In this document: positions 30,790 to 40,921 of the stretch, piece by piece
Numbering within the stretch: position 1 is the stretch's first letter
Layout of the letters: the number at the start of each line of letters is the position of its first letter
Assembly: GCF_004214815.1 (NCBI RefSeq)
Contig: NZ_CP035926.1
Coordinates: 1,798,001-1,862,000, forward strand
Source: Aliarcobacter thereius LMG 24486
Lineage (GTDB): Bacteria; Campylobacterota; Campylobacteria; Campylobacterales; Arcobacteraceae
Direction of reading: 5' to 3'
Length of the DNA: 64,000 nucleotides
Notes under the pieces: model-generated
Seen by the model: only the letters and a program-made list of their open reading frames with translations
The model's database searches: none
What the model was told of the DNA's origin: nothing
Program-made: the position numbers and the translations under genes

Positions 30790-31775
30790 TCTTTTATCCC
30801 AATATCACATATTTCAAAGAAAAATGATATTATTATCCAAATTACATTTAGTGAATTAAAATCATCAATTTCAACTTCACTTTTTATATTTTCATATAGT
30901 TCATTTATAATTTCATTAAAATCTAAATTGTGTAATTTTGATAAAATATGTAGTTCTGATATATTTTTATTTAATATTTCTTCTTTTTTTACTTTAGTTA
31001 GTAATTTTCTCTCTAATATCGATTTATATTTATCTTCTACAATCAAAGCTTTTAAATCTGTAATTGTATTATCTTCTTCAAGTTTATCAATCAATACTCT
31101 ATAATCAAGCCCACTGTTAATTTGAGATGAAATTCTTTGGTTTATTTGATTTAATTTTAATTTTTCATTACTTTCAATAGTTCCAAAATCATCATTTCCA
31201 TAAGCTATTCTAATCTTTTTTTGAATTAAATGTTTAATAACCAAATCCAATACAGCAAGTTCTGAATATTTATTTTCTAAACTATTAAAATATTTATTAT
31301 ACAAATCTTTTAATTTTGTAGTTTCTAAATCATTTATCTCTCTTATTAAATCACTTGAATCATATAAGCAATATAATAAATCAATATTATATTTAGAATT
31401 AAGCTCTTTTATTGTTTCTTGATTTGGTTTTGATTTTTCTAATAAATATAAAATTTTAATTTCATAATCTTTATAATTTCCATCATTAAAAACTTGTAGT
31501 GTATTTTCAATTTTATCTTTTGTTCTTGTAGTTGTAATTTGAAAAAACAGTTTTCTTTTTTTATCAACTAAATCAATAAAAGGAGTATTTTGTTTTTCTT
31601 TATTTGAATTAATAAGTTCATATCCATAAATAAAATTTAAAATATCTCTAAAAAAGTTTTCTGAGTGTATATTTAAACCATAATCATTTATTGATTGTCT
31701 ATGTTCAATATCATATTTTGTAATAGCTAAACTTTTACTAATTTTATTAAATATCTCTTCTCTAGTTTCAACCAT
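30786..31775 (-). CDS. SMEK domain protein of an ABC-3C system
   Basis: A 329-residue protein with an N-terminal SMEK-type domain (about 1-150): the segments SENFFRDILNFIYGYELIN and FIDLVDKKRKLFFQITTT match SMEK proteins as I recall them. The C-terminal half is helical without motifs I recognise. SMEK proteins are the first component of ABC-3C modules. A TATAAT sits 30 bases before the ATG, so the triad may be expressed separately from the hsd genes. Confidence 0.8.
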   Translation of the reverse strand: MVETREEIFNKISKSLAITKYDIEHRQSINDYGLNIHSENFFRDILNFIYGYELINSNKEKQNTPFIDLVDKKRKLFFQITTTRTKDKIENTLQVFNDGNYKDYEIKILYLLEKSKPNQETIKELNSKYNIDLLYCLYDSSDLIREINDLETTKLKDLYNKYFNSLENKYSELAVLDLVIKHLIQKKIRIAYGNDDFGTIESNEKLKLNQINQRISSQINSGLDYRVLIDKLEEDNTITDLKALIVEDKYKSILERKLLTKVKKEEILNKNISELHILSKLHNLDFNEIINELYENIKSEVEIDDFNSLNVIWIIISFFFEICDIGIKE

Positions 31776-31804
31776 TTTATTTGCCTTAAAATAACTAATC
31801 TTTT

Positions 31805-31810
31805 ATTATA
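31805..31810 (-). promoter_or_regulatory. Possible -10 box for the ABC-3C genes
   Basis: TATAAT on the minus strand in the 47 base gap before the SMEK gene, the widest gap inside the island. No good -35 box is seen. Confidence 0.4.
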
Positions 31811-31822
31811 CTTTAAGTTTAG

Positions 31823-32953
31823 TTAATAATTGTTTTTAAAAGCCTTATATATTAAATCTTTTATATCCTTTGCATAATAAATATATCCACCATTACTTGT
31901 TATAAATTTTTTCTCTATCAAATCTTCTAATATTTTTTCCAAATCCATTCTTTTATTAGAATAATATTTTTGTATTTCATCAATAAAATTTGAATACAAA
32001 TGATTATCTTGTATATTGTTTTTATAAATTATTTCTAAAAATTTTATTTCATCTATTGTAAAATCTTTTAAAATATCTTTTTTTTGTAATTCAAACATTC
32101 TATTAGTCTCTTTTTCTCTTTTCTCAAATTCTTCCAATTTTTTGAATTCATTTTCATAATTAGTTAACTTATTTTTCAATTCTTCATTTGTCTTTCTTAT
32201 AGCATTTACTTCATCATCTTTTTCACTAATCCCTTTTTCATACTTTTGTATTAAATCTTGTCTAAAGTTTTGATTATCGGTTTGTAGTTTTTCTAAATTA
32301 TTTTTAGTTTTATTATTTAATTCTTCAGATTCTTTCAGTAACTTCTTAACATTAATTATTTCTTCATCTTTTTGTTTTTTTATCTCATCTTCTTTTGCCT
32401 TTAATCTAATTTCAATATCAGCATTTAGTCTCTCTTTTTCTTGTTCAAATTTTTCTTGTTCATTTTTTATTGCTTTTTCTATTTTAGTTTGAGTTGCTAA
32501 ATCAATATTTGTTAATTCTTCTTCTAACTTTTTTGTCTTTTTTCTTATGTTGGATATAGAACTCAAATATTTATCTCTTTCACTTCCTAAAAATATCTCT
32601 TCTTTTTCTAGTTTTGCAAATTTTTCCTTTAATTTATTTTGATGCCATTTCCATATCGGCATTGAAATATATCTTTCAAAGAAAGGTATAATTCCTATCC
32701 AAACAAAAGCAAAGAAAAATGGATAAATTAAAGTAGTTTGATAAAACAAGTCTATATATGGAAGTTCAAAAATTAAAGTTGGTTTATATGTATCTATAAA
32801 ATTAAATTTATCTTCTATTGATTTTGTAGATAATAATACAAGAATATATCTATAATTAAATATCAAAATACCTATTAAAAAAGAACTAAAAAATGGCGAT
32901 TTTATTCTTTGAAAAAGTGAAGCTTTTAACTCTTTTGAAATTTCTTTATACAT
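31823..32953 (-). CDS. Membrane-anchored coiled-coil protein of unknown function
   Basis: A 376-residue protein. Two membrane segments lie at about residues 22-42 (FSSFLIGILIFNYRYI) and 72-94. A long, strongly charged coiled coil (about 105-290) follows, and a compact C-terminal domain (about 295-376) looks like a winged helix. The N-terminal pattern RIKSPFFSSF…FNYR resembles small uncharacterised membrane proteins I recall from defence islands. It begins 9 bases after hsdS in the same operon. A membrane-bound sensor or effector is plausible, but no catalytic motif is visible. Confidence 0.7.
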   Translation of the reverse strand: MYKEISKELKASLFQRIKSPFFSSFLIGILIFNYRYILVLLSTKSIEDKFNFIDTYKPTLIFELPYIDLFYQTTLIYPFFFAFVWIGIIPFFERYISMPIWKWHQNKLKEKFAKLEKEEIFLGSERDKYLSSISNIRKKTKKLEEELTNIDLATQTKIEKAIKNEQEKFEQEKERLNADIEIRLKAKEDEIKKQKDEEIINVKKLLKESEELNNKTKNNLEKLQTDNQNFRQDLIQKYEKGISEKDDEVNAIRKTNEELKNKLTNYENEFKKLEEFEKREKETNRMFELQKKDILKDFTIDEIKFLEIIYKNNIQDNHLYSNFIDEIQKYYSNKRMDLEKILEDLIEKKFITSNGGYIYYAKDIKDLIYKAFKNNY

Positions 32954-32962
32954 ATTTCTCTC

Positions 32963-34186
32963 CTATACAAACATCTGTTGTAAAAGAGATTTTTTAAACT
33001 CTTTTGATTTTTTTAAGATTTTTTGGTTTTCTTCTATTTTATCATCTATACTAGATAAAAAGTTTGCTATTTTATTTTGTTCTTCAATTTGCGGTAATTT
33101 TATAGAAAATCTTAAAAAATCTTCAGCTTTAACAGCTTGTCTTTCATAAACAGTGCCTTCTTCATATTTTCTAACACTATTTATAAAATCTCTTCGTGTA
33201 ACAAGGTATTCAATAAAACTAATATTTGCGTTTATCACTTCAAATGTTACATATATAGGTGAAAAAATCCCATCTTTATATTTATTTCTAGCAATAACTC
33301 CAAATTTTAAATTTGCTGGATTGTAACAAATATCATTTAATTTGGTAACCTTATATTTTTTTATACTATCATCACTAACAAGAAAATCCCTTTCATATCT
33401 TTCAGTTTTTGCAACAACTCCTTCAACAGTCAATGAAATATGTTCATAGTTTTTAGATTTTGTTACCATTTGTTTTCTTTCTTTAAAAATTGATTTTAAT
33501 GATATTATTTCCCACTCTGGAAACTCTTTCCCTTTATCATCTTTAAATATAATCTCTTGAGAAAAGATTTTTTGCATAATAGATTTTTTATATTGTTGTA
33601 AAAGTTCATCTTTTTTTGTAAGTTTTTCTATTTTCTCATCAACACTATTTAAAAATATAGCAATTTTTTCTTGTTCTTCTAAAGTTGGTAATTTTGCTTT
33701 TAATTGTTTTAAATCTGAATTATAAACATTGCTAATACTTGAACCTTTTGCCAATGTTGATATTTTCTTTCTTAGTTTTGAATTTATATAGTATGAAACA
33801 AATATTTGAGAATATATATTTTGTTTTAGTGGTTTTAAAATATTTATTGTTCTTCCTATTGCTACATTTTTTAAAGTTAAAGCTGAAGCCAAACCAATAT
33901 CTAGCGGGTCTTCTCCTGCTGATGGCATTAATATTTCATCTCCATCACTAAATAAAAGTTCGGATTTGTCTAAATTTGTTTTATTAATTACTTTTAAAAT
34001 AACTTCATTATACATATGATAAAGTTCTCCATACCGAACACAAGGAGTTTCATAATCTGGTGAAGCTTCATTTTGTTTTATATTTTTACCTATTGAAAAA
34101 CTAAAAATATCTTCAAACTTTTTTTCTTCCCACTCTCCACTAAACTCTTTAAATCTTAATTTTGGTACATTTATATTTTTACTCAT
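32963..34186 (-). CDS. hsdS: Type I restriction specificity subunit HsdS
   Basis: Recognises the two half sites of the target DNA and joins HsdM and HsdR. The 407 residues have two target recognition domains, each followed by a helical spacer ending in similar repeats (LPTLEEQEKIAIFLNSVDEKI and LPQIEEQNKIANFLSSIDDKI). I use the ATG at 34186, two bases after the stop of the RhuM-Fic gene; the codon at 34192 is TTG inside that gene. The recognition sequence cannot be predicted by reading. Confidence 0.93.
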   Translation of the reverse strand: MSKNINVPKLRFKEFSGEWEEKKFEDIFSFSIGKNIKQNEASPDYETPCVRYGELYHMYNEVILKVINKTNLDKSELLFSDGDEILMPSAGEDPLDIGLASALTLKNVAIGRTINILKPLKQNIYSQIFVSYYINSKLRKKISTLAKGSSISNVYNSDLKQLKAKLPTLEEQEKIAIFLNSVDEKIEKLTKKDELLQQYKKSIMQKIFSQEIIFKDDKGKEFPEWEIISLKSIFKERKQMVTKSKNYEHISLTVEGVVAKTERYERDFLVSDDSIKKYKVTKLNDICYNPANLKFGVIARNKYKDGIFSPIYVTFEVINANISFIEYLVTRRDFINSVRKYEEGTVYERQAVKAEDFLRFSIKLPQIEEQNKIANFLSSIDDKIEENQKILKKSKEFKKSLLQQMFV

Positions 34187-34188
34187 TT

Positions 34189-35184
34189 TCAACCTTGTAA
34201 AATATTTACTATTAAATTTACAATAGTTTCTTTTTGTTTTGGCTCACTTTTTGCTGTCATAAGTGATAGTGCAACCAAAGCATTATCATTTATTTTAAGT
34301 TCTCCATTTGATTTATATAGCATATTGTTTTTACTTAAAAAAAGTATAAACATAAAAGCACCTATTCTTTTATTTCCGTCATTAAAAGGGTATCCTTTGA
34401 TAATATAATAGAGCAAATTTGCAGCCTTTTCTTCAACACTTTGCAGTAAATCAACTCCACCAAAAGTTTGATAAATATTTCTTAAAATCCCTTCAAATTC
34501 TCCTGCTTTTTCTCTACCAAAAAGTTCTGTTGCTTCACCTTTTTTTATAAGTTCAGCTTTTAGTTTATATATGGAAGTTTTTGCTTCATCAATATCTAGT
34601 ATAAACTTTGTTTCTTTTATTGGTATAAAATCTATTTTCAAAGAGTCTTCATCATATCCTTGCAAAAGTGTCCAAGTTCTTGAGTAGTTTAAAATTACAT
34701 CAAGTAAACCTTTTGCTTCATTTAGTTCTAGCTCTGATTTTGAAATATTATCTTTTAAAAACTCTATTGTTTTCTCTAGCTCTTTTAAGCCTTTTTGTTT
34801 CAATATTTTATTATTTATAGAGTATCCATTTATAATATAATCTTTTAAAATTTTTGTTGCCCAAACTCTAAAACTTGTAGCTCTTTTTGAATTTACTCTA
34901 TATCCTAAAGATATAATCATATCAAGATTATAATATTCTACTTGATAAATTTTTCCATCAGTAGCAGTTGTTGCATTTTTTGCAACAACTGAATTTTTAT
35001 CAAGTTCCTCTTCTTTAAGAATATTTTTTATATGTCTTGAAATAACAGATTTATCTCTATCAAACAAAACTTCTAGCTGTTTTTGACTAAGCCATAAAGT
35101 ATCATTTTCAAGTGAAACATCTAGCTTTACCTCTCCATTTATATCTTCATATATTACTATTTGATTATTTAGTTCATCTCTCAT
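34189..35184 (-). CDS. RhuM-Fic fusion protein with altered Fic motif
   Basis: A 331-residue protein: N-terminal RhuM-type domain (about 10-125; LWLSQKQLEVLFDRDKSVIS, then SLGYRVNSKRATSFRVWAT) joined to a C-terminal Fic/Doc domain (about 200-325). The Fic motif reads YPFNDGNKR (265-273): Tyr265 stands where the catalytic His is expected, and the rest is intact. Fic enzymes usually transfer AMP to a target hydroxyl, so activity may be lost or changed. Such fusions are common between hsdM and hsdS. The gene lies 9 bases after hsdM. Confidence 0.85.
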   Translation of the reverse strand: MRDELNNQIVIYEDINGEVKLDVSLENDTLWLSQKQLEVLFDRDKSVISRHIKNILKEEELDKNSVVAKNATTATDGKIYQVEYYNLDMIISLGYRVNSKRATSFRVWATKILKDYIINGYSINNKILKQKGLKELEKTIEFLKDNISKSELELNEAKGLLDVILNYSRTWTLLQGYDEDSLKIDFIPIKETKFILDIDEAKTSIYKLKAELIKKGEATELFGREKAGEFEGILRNIYQTFGGVDLLQSVEEKAANLLYYIIKGYPFNDGNKRIGAFMFILFLSKNNMLYKSNGELKINDNALVALSLMTAKSEPKQKETIVNLIVNILQG

Positions 35185-35193
35185 AAAATTCTC

Positions 35194-36753
35194 CTAAAAC
35201 GGTGTAGAAATACCCAGTTCTGTACAAAAAGAAGCTATTGTTTTATCTGTTTTTTTCATACTAATTTCAAGCTCTTTTAACTCATAGCAAACTTTGTCTA
35301 AATCAATAATCTCTTCCTCTTCAAATGTATCTACATATCGTGGGATATTTAGATTGTAGTCGTTTTCTCTTATCTCATCTAAACTTGCAAGATGAGAGTA
35401 TTTTTCTATTTGTTTTCTACTCTTATAAGTATCTATGATTTTTTGTATATCTTGTTCTCTTAAAAAGTTTTGATTTTTTGCCTTTTCAAAATCTTTTGAA
35501 GCATCAATAAAAAGTATATTATCACTATCTACTCTACACTTTTTAAAAACTAAAATACAAGTAGGTATTGAAGTACCATAAAAGATATTTGAAGGAAGTC
35601 CTATAACTGCATCAAGATAGTTTCTATTTTCAATTAAATATTTTCTTATATGCCCTTCACTTGCACTTCTAAATAAAACTCCGTGTGGTAAGACAACAGC
35701 CATTGTTCCATTGTCATCAAGATGATGTATCATATGAGTTACAAAAGCGAAATCAGCTTTGCTACTAGGTGCAAGTTTTCCATATTGGCTAAATCTATCA
35801 TCATTTAAAAATAGATTGTTTGCACTCCAATTTGCACTAAAAGGTGGATTTGCTACTATTGCTTCAAACTTCATATCAAAATGTTGTGGGTGTTCTAGTG
35901 TATCTTCTTGTTTTATATCAAACTTTCGATAATGAATATCGTGCATTATCATATTCATTCTTGCTAGATTATAAGTTGTTCTATTTAACTCTTGCCCATA
36001 AAAATTTGATACATCTTGTACCTCTTTTGCAACTCGTAAAAGCAAAGAGCCACTTCCACAAGTTGGGTCATATACAGATTTTAACCTCTCTTTTCCAATA
36101 GTTACAAGTTTTGCTAAGATTTTAGAAACTTCTTGTGGAGTATAAAACTCTCCAGCTTTTTTTCCTGCACCTGCTGCAAATTGTCCAATTAGATACTCAT
36201 AAGCATCACCTAAAACATCTCTATCATGATTTTTTAGTTCAAAATTTACTTTGTCTAAATGTGATAAAACTTTAGATATTAAACTATTTCTTTGCTCAAC
36301 AGTTCGCCCTAGTTTTGTAGAAGTTAAATCTAAATCTTCAAATAAGTGAATAAAATCATCTTCACTTTCAGTTCCCATAGTTGAAGACTCTATATTTCTT
36401 AATATTTTTGTTAAATCATCTAATATAAAATTATTTGTTTCTTCATTTCCTCTTTTTGCAATAGAAGAAAATAGTTCATCAGGTTTTAAAAAATATCCAA
36501 GCTTTTCTATTGCTTCATTTTTTATATCTTCTAAAAACTCTTCTTTATCTTTTAGGTTAAGAATATCAAGATAAGTTATATTATCATTTTGTAGAATTTC
36601 ATTTGCATAATCAACCATTTTTTCAGATAGATATTTATAAAAAATAAATCCTAAAATATAATCCCTAAACTCATCTGCATCCATCTTTCCTCTTAGGGCA
36701 TTTGCTATATTCCAAAGTTGCTGTTCTAGTATCTTCTTTTGTTCTTCACTCAT
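35194..36753 (-). CDS. hsdM: Type I restriction-modification methyltransferase HsdM
   Basis: N6-adenine methyltransferase subunit. The 519 residues include the N-terminal HsdM helical domain, the SAM motif DPTCGSGSLLLR (near residue 240) and the catalytic NPPFSANW (near residue 305). It is the first gene of the island operon, with a 77 base AT-rich gap to mnmG on the same strand that probably holds the promoter. Confidence 0.95.
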   Translation of the reverse strand: MSEEQKKILEQQLWNIANALRGKMDADEFRDYILGFIFYKYLSEKMVDYANEILQNDNITYLDILNLKDKEEFLEDIKNEAIEKLGYFLKPDELFSSIAKRGNEETNNFILDDLTKILRNIESSTMGTESEDDFIHLFEDLDLTSTKLGRTVEQRNSLISKVLSHLDKVNFELKNHDRDVLGDAYEYLIGQFAAGAGKKAGEFYTPQEVSKILAKLVTIGKERLKSVYDPTCGSGSLLLRVAKEVQDVSNFYGQELNRTTYNLARMNMIMHDIHYRKFDIKQEDTLEHPQHFDMKFEAIVANPPFSANWSANNLFLNDDRFSQYGKLAPSSKADFAFVTHMIHHLDDNGTMAVVLPHGVLFRSASEGHIRKYLIENRNYLDAVIGLPSNIFYGTSIPTCILVFKKCRVDSDNILFIDASKDFEKAKNQNFLREQDIQKIIDTYKSRKQIEKYSHLASLDEIRENDYNLNIPRYVDTFEEEEIIDLDKVCYELKELEISMKKTDKTIASFCTELGISTPF

Positions 36754-36830
36754 TTTTCATCTTTATATATAAATAAGTGATTATTTTATCCAAATCTCTA
36801 TAAATAGTTAAAAATCATACTTTATACAAA

Positions 36831-38684
36831 TTATTTATTCATATTCAAATGTATAATATCAAGTGCTGCTGGTGTAACTCCCGATATTAAACTAGCATTA
36901 TATAAAGTTGGTGGCTGATTATTTTCAAGCTTTTCTATAACTTCATTTGAAAGCCCTGGAAGTCCTTTATAACAAAAATTCTCAGGAATTCTAAGCTTTA
37001 GCATTTTCTTCATTTTCTCTATCTGTTTTTGCTGTTTTTGAATATATCTATAATATTTTGCTTCAACTATTATTTGCTCTTTTAAATAATCATCAAACTC
37101 TTTAAAACTAGGTACCAAAATATCTAATTTTGAAATATCTATTGTATTTCTTCCTATTAAATCTATTAAAAGTACCTTATCGTTTATTTTCTCTTCGCCA
37201 ATAGATTCTAAAAGTTCCAAAGTCTCTTTTTTAGAAGTTATCCAAGTTTCTGCCATATAAGAAATAGCATCTTCAAGAGTCTTTTTCTTATTTAGCATTT
37301 TATTATATGAATCTTCATCAAGTAAACCAATCTCATATCCATATTTTGAAAGTCTTATATCTGCATTCTCTTCTCTTAGAAGAAGTCTATATTCAGCACG
37401 ACTAGTAAACATTCTATATGGTTCGTGAGTTCCTTTTGTAACTAAATCATCAATCAAAACTCCAATATATGCTTCATCTCGTCTTAAAACAAATGGTTCT
37501 TTACCATCTATTGACAAACAAGCATTTATACTAGCCATTAATCCTTGAGCTGCTGCTTCTTCATATCCTGTTGTTGCATTTATTTGTCCAGCGTGATAAA
37601 GGTTTTTTATTTTTTTTGTTTCTAAAGTATGTTTTAACTCTGTTGGATCAACATAATCATACTCAATAGCATATCCATATCTTATCACTCTTGCATTTTC
37701 AAGACCTTTTACACTTGCTATCATTTTCTTTTGTATCTCTATTGGAAGTGAACTTGACATTCCATTTAAGTAATATTCTGTACACTTTGCTGTTTGTGGC
37801 TCTAAAAATAGTTGATGCCTTTCTCTTTCACTAAATCTTTTTACTTTATCTTCAATACTTGGACAATATCGTGGACCTAATCCCTCAATTTGCCCTGTAT
37901 ATATTGGTGCTCTGTGGAAATTTGCTGATATTAATTCATGAGTATTTAAATTTGTATAAGTTACATAACATGGATATTGAGTTGGATTAAAAGTTTTTTT
38001 ATCTGTTCTAAATGAAAATGGTGTTGGATTTATATCCCCACCGTGAGTCTCCATAACTGAAAAATCAATAGAGTTTGCATCAAGTCTTGATGGAGTTCCA
38101 GTTTTTAATCTTCCCACTTTTAATCCCATCTCTTTTAACTGTAAAGATAGAGTTGTAGATGGCAATTCCCAAGCTCTACCAGCTTCATATTTATTTTCTC
38201 CAATATGAATTAATCCTCTCATAAAAGTCCCAACTGTAAGAATAGTTTTTAAAGCTCTAAACTCTTCTCCTAATTTTGTTTTTACTCCTAAAACCTCATC
38301 ATTTTCTAAAATAAGAGAACTTACCTCATCTTGATAAATATCTAAATTTGGTGTGCTATGACAAACTTTTCTCATATACTCTTTGTAAAAATCCATATCA
38401 ATTTGAGCTCTAGTTCCTTGAACTGCTGCACCTTTTGAGCCATTTAAAACTCTAAATTGAATTCCTGTTTCATCAGTACAAAGTCCCATTTCTCCACCAA
38501 GAGCATCTACTTCTTTTACTAAATGCCCTTTTGCCAATCCACCAATAGCTGGATTACAACTAGCAGCTCCTATTTGTTCGACTAGCATTGTTATTAAAAG
38601 TGTTTTTTTACCAAGTCTTGCACCTGCTAATGCTGCTTCAATACCAGCATGACCTGCACCTACAACTATAATATCGTATTGCAT
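36831..38684 (-). CDS. mnmG: tRNA uridine-5-carboxymethylaminomethyl modification enzyme MnmG
   Basis: FAD protein that with MnmE modifies U34 of certain tRNAs. The 617 residues start with the FAD-binding [17 protein letters not shown], followed by [41 protein letters not shown] lies near residue 365 and a helical C-terminal domain ends the protein. It is transcribed from the divergent region shared with ribE and lies directly before the defence island. Confidence 0.97.
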   Translation of the reverse strand: MQYDIIVVGAGHAGIEAALAGARLGKKTLLITMLVEQIGAASCNPAIGGLAKGHLVKEVDALGGEMGLCTDETGIQFRVLNGSKGAAVQGTRAQIDMDFYKEYMRKVCHSTPNLDIYQDEVSSLILENDEVLGVKTKLGEEFRALKTILTVGTFMRGLIHIGENKYEAGRAWELPSTTLSLQLKEMGLKVGRLKTGTPSRLDANSIDFSVMETHGGDINPTPFSFRTDKKTFNPTQYPCYVTYTNLNTHELISANFHRAPIYTGQIEGLGPRYCPSIEDKVKRFSERERHQLFLEPQTAKCTEYYLNGMSSSLPIEIQKKMIASVKGLENARVIRYGYAIEYDYVDPTELKHTLETKKIKNLYHAGQINATTGYEEAAAQGLMASINACLSIDGKEPFVLRRDEAYIGVLIDDLVTKGTHEPYRMFTSRAEYRLLLREENADIRLSKYGYEIGLLDEDSYNKMLNKKKTLEDAISYMAETWITSKKETLELLESIGEEKINDKVLLIDLIGRNTIDISKLDILVPSFKEFDDYLKEQIIVEAKYYRYIQKQQKQIEKMKKMLKLRIPENFCYKGLPGLSNEVIEKLENNQPPTLYNASLISGVTPAALDIIHLNMNK

Positions 38685-38792
38685 AATTATTCCTTTTTCT
38701 ATATAGAGTATTAGATTTTTAAATATTTGTAGAAATTAGCTTCTTATAAATTTTTGGCTATTATAACTAAATTTTATCTAAAGGTTTTTTAA

Positions 38793-39407
38793 GTGTTTAC
38801 AGGACTTATAAGAGAGATGGCAAAAGTTGTTAATTTCTCAAACAATATTTTAACTCTACAAGCAAATTATTCCCCAAAGATTGGGGATTCTATTGCAGTA
38901 AATGGGGCTTGTTTAACTGTAATAAAAATTTCAAATGATACTTTTAGTGTTGAGTTATCTCCTGAAAGTACAAACTTACTTGCTTTAGAAAATTATAAGA
39001 ATTTTGTACATATAGAACCAGCTATGCAAATGGGTGATAGATTTGAAGGACATATTGTTCAAGGACATATTGATTGTCTTGGAATTATTGAAAAGATAGA
39101 AAAAAAAGGGAACTCAACAGATTTTTATATAAAAGTACCAAATGAGTTTATAAAATATATGATAAGCAAAGGAAGCGTAGCAATAGATGGAATATCTTTA
39201 ACTATAAATGAAGTATTTAAAGACTCTTTTAGACTTACAATAATTCCTCATACAATAGAAAATACACTTTTCAAAAACTATAAAGTAAACTCAAGAGTAA
39301 ATGTAGAAACTGATATGTTTGCAAGATATATTTTTAATATGTTTAAGAAAAATGATAAAGATAATTTAACTTGGGAAAGTGTAGATAGAATAATGGCTAA
39401 TTATTAG
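38793..39407 (+). CDS. ribE: Riboflavin synthase alpha chain
   Basis: Dismutates two lumazines to riboflavin. The 204 residues hold two lumazine-binding repeats: MFTGLI…, SIAVNGACLTV and GHIVQGHID in the first, and SVAIDGISLTIN and IIPHTIENT in the second. The start is GTG at 38793. It faces the convergent mgtE. Confidence 0.95.
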   Translation: MFTGLIREMAKVVNFSNNILTLQANYSPKIGDSIAVNGACLTVIKISNDTFSVELSPESTNLLALENYKNFVHIEPAMQMGDRFEGHIVQGHIDCLGIIEKIEKKGNSTDFYIKVPNEFIKYMISKGSVAIDGISLTINEVFKDSFRLTIIPHTIENTLFKNYKVNSRVNVETDMFARYIFNMFKKNDKDNLTWESVDRIMANY

Positions 39408-39423
39408 CCATTATCTAAAGAAT

Positions 39424-40803
39424 TTATGGTGTTGGTAAATCAAGAATTGCAGTTGCAATAGAGAAGAATATTACAACACCTATTGCATCTGCAATTGAAG
39501 TTATCAAAGGTGCACTAGCTGATGCAGGATCTAGTTTAAACTTACTTAATAAAAACGGTAAAGACATTCCAATTATACTTCCTACTATTACCACAAGAAC
39601 CATCGTTAAAGATACAATTAAAGCAATATCATATCCACCTCTATAAATACCTATAAAAGATACAGCTAAAGCCATAGTAAACCCAAGTAAACTTGCAACA
39701 ACAAGCTCTTTTCCTAGCATTCCAGCCCAATCTTTTAGTTTAACATCTCCAGTTGCTAAAGCTCTTACCATAAGTGTTGCTGATTGTGAACCAGCATTTC
39801 CTCCACTATCTACAAGTAATGGCAAGAAGAATACAAGTGCAATATATGCAGAAATTGTATCTTCAAAATATGCTATTCCTGCACCTGAGAATATATTACC
39901 AAAAACTAAAATAACAAGCCAAAAAACTCTTTTTTTATAAAGTGTTGAAATTGTTGCTTCTTTTATATTTGTTAAAAACCCTACATTTCCATGTTTACTT
40001 ACTTCAACACTTGTACCACTCATTTTTTGGAAATCTTCTTCTGCTTCTTCAATAGCAACATCTATAACATCATCATAAGTGATTATTCCCACAAGAATAT
40101 TATTCTCATCTACAACAGGAGCAATAAGTAAATCATAATCTTGAATTACTTTAACACAAAATTCTACTGGATCACTAGCTTTTAAAGAGATAGGATTCTT
40201 TCTCATAAAATCTTCTATTAGACTATCTGGTTCTGCCATAATTATAGATTTTAAAGATACACTTCCTAATAACTCTCTATTTTCATTTATTACAAATGTT
40301 TCATAAATAGTTTCAATATCTCCAGCAATCTTTCTTAGATAAGAAATTGACTCTAAAGCATTCATATTGGCTTTTAAAGTAGCATAATTTGATGTCATAA
40401 TTGAACCAATAACATTCTCTTCATATGATGATAATTTTATTATGTCTTCTTGCTCAGCTTTAGTTAAAATAGGCAAAATTCTATCTTGTAGAGTTTCCGT
40501 CATTATGTTAAATAAATCGGCTCTTTCATCACTTGGCATCTTTTCAAAAAGCTCTTTTATCATTGTTCTATCCATAAAATCAAGGATAATTAACTGCATT
40601 CGTTCATCTAAGTATCCAAATAACTCTGAACTATTTTTAAGTGGCATCAAAGATATAAAAGTAAAAATTTCTTGTGGTTTTAACTCTTCAAAAGCTTCTT
40701 TTAAATCTACTGGATATGTATGGTGTAATATTTTTACAATCTCTTTTTTACTTCTAGTTTCTATAACATTATGTATGCTAGAAATTAATTCTTTTTTATT
40801 CAT
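39424..40803 (-). CDS. mgtE: Magnesium transporter MgtE
   Basis: A gated Mg2+ channel of the inner membrane. The 459 residues comprise an N-terminal helical domain (1-130), two CBS domains (about 135-255; LIAPVVDENNILVGIITYDDVID) and five C-terminal membrane helices with the pore segments DSGGNAGSQSATLMVRALATG and a final ISLTMVL… region. Mg2+ binding between the CBS and N domains closes the channel. Its upstream region is unusual (see the leader ORF and inverted repeat). Confidence 0.95.
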   Translation of the reverse strand: MNKKELISSIHNVIETRSKKEIVKILHHTYPVDLKEAFEELKPQEIFTFISLMPLKNSSELFGYLDERMQLIILDFMDRTMIKELFEKMPSDERADLFNIMTETLQDRILPILTKAEQEDIIKLSSYEENVIGSIMTSNYATLKANMNALESISYLRKIAGDIETIYETFVINENRELLGSVSLKSIIMAEPDSLIEDFMRKNPISLKASDPVEFCVKVIQDYDLLIAPVVDENNILVGIITYDDVIDVAIEEAEEDFQKMSGTSVEVSKHGNVGFLTNIKEATISTLYKKRVFWLVILVFGNIFSGAGIAYFEDTISAYIALVFFLPLLVDSGGNAGSQSATLMVRALATGDVKLKDWAGMLGKELVVASLLGFTMALAVSFIGIYRGGYDIALIVSLTMVLVVIVGSIIGMSLPFLLSKFKLDPASASAPLITSIADAIGVVIFFSIATAILDLPTP

Positions 40804-40845
40804 ATTTTACTCCCTATATGTTTACATAATTTACAATAGTTAAGT

Positions 40846-40851
40846 ATTATA
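40846..40851 (-). promoter_or_regulatory. Possible mgtE-proximal -10 box
   Basis: TATAAT on the minus strand, 42 bases before the mgtE ATG. If used, it would make mgtE partly independent of the upstream leader ORF. Confidence 0.4.
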
Positions 40852-40921
40852 TTGATTACAATCTACAATTAAGATTTTAGGATTATCATACAAAACTATC
40901 AACATTGGCTTAAACAATTTA

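Noticed and set aside
25972-36753. Transposase, integrase or tRNA attachment site at the defence island
   Set aside because: No such gene, tRNA or clear flanking direct repeat was found at either edge.
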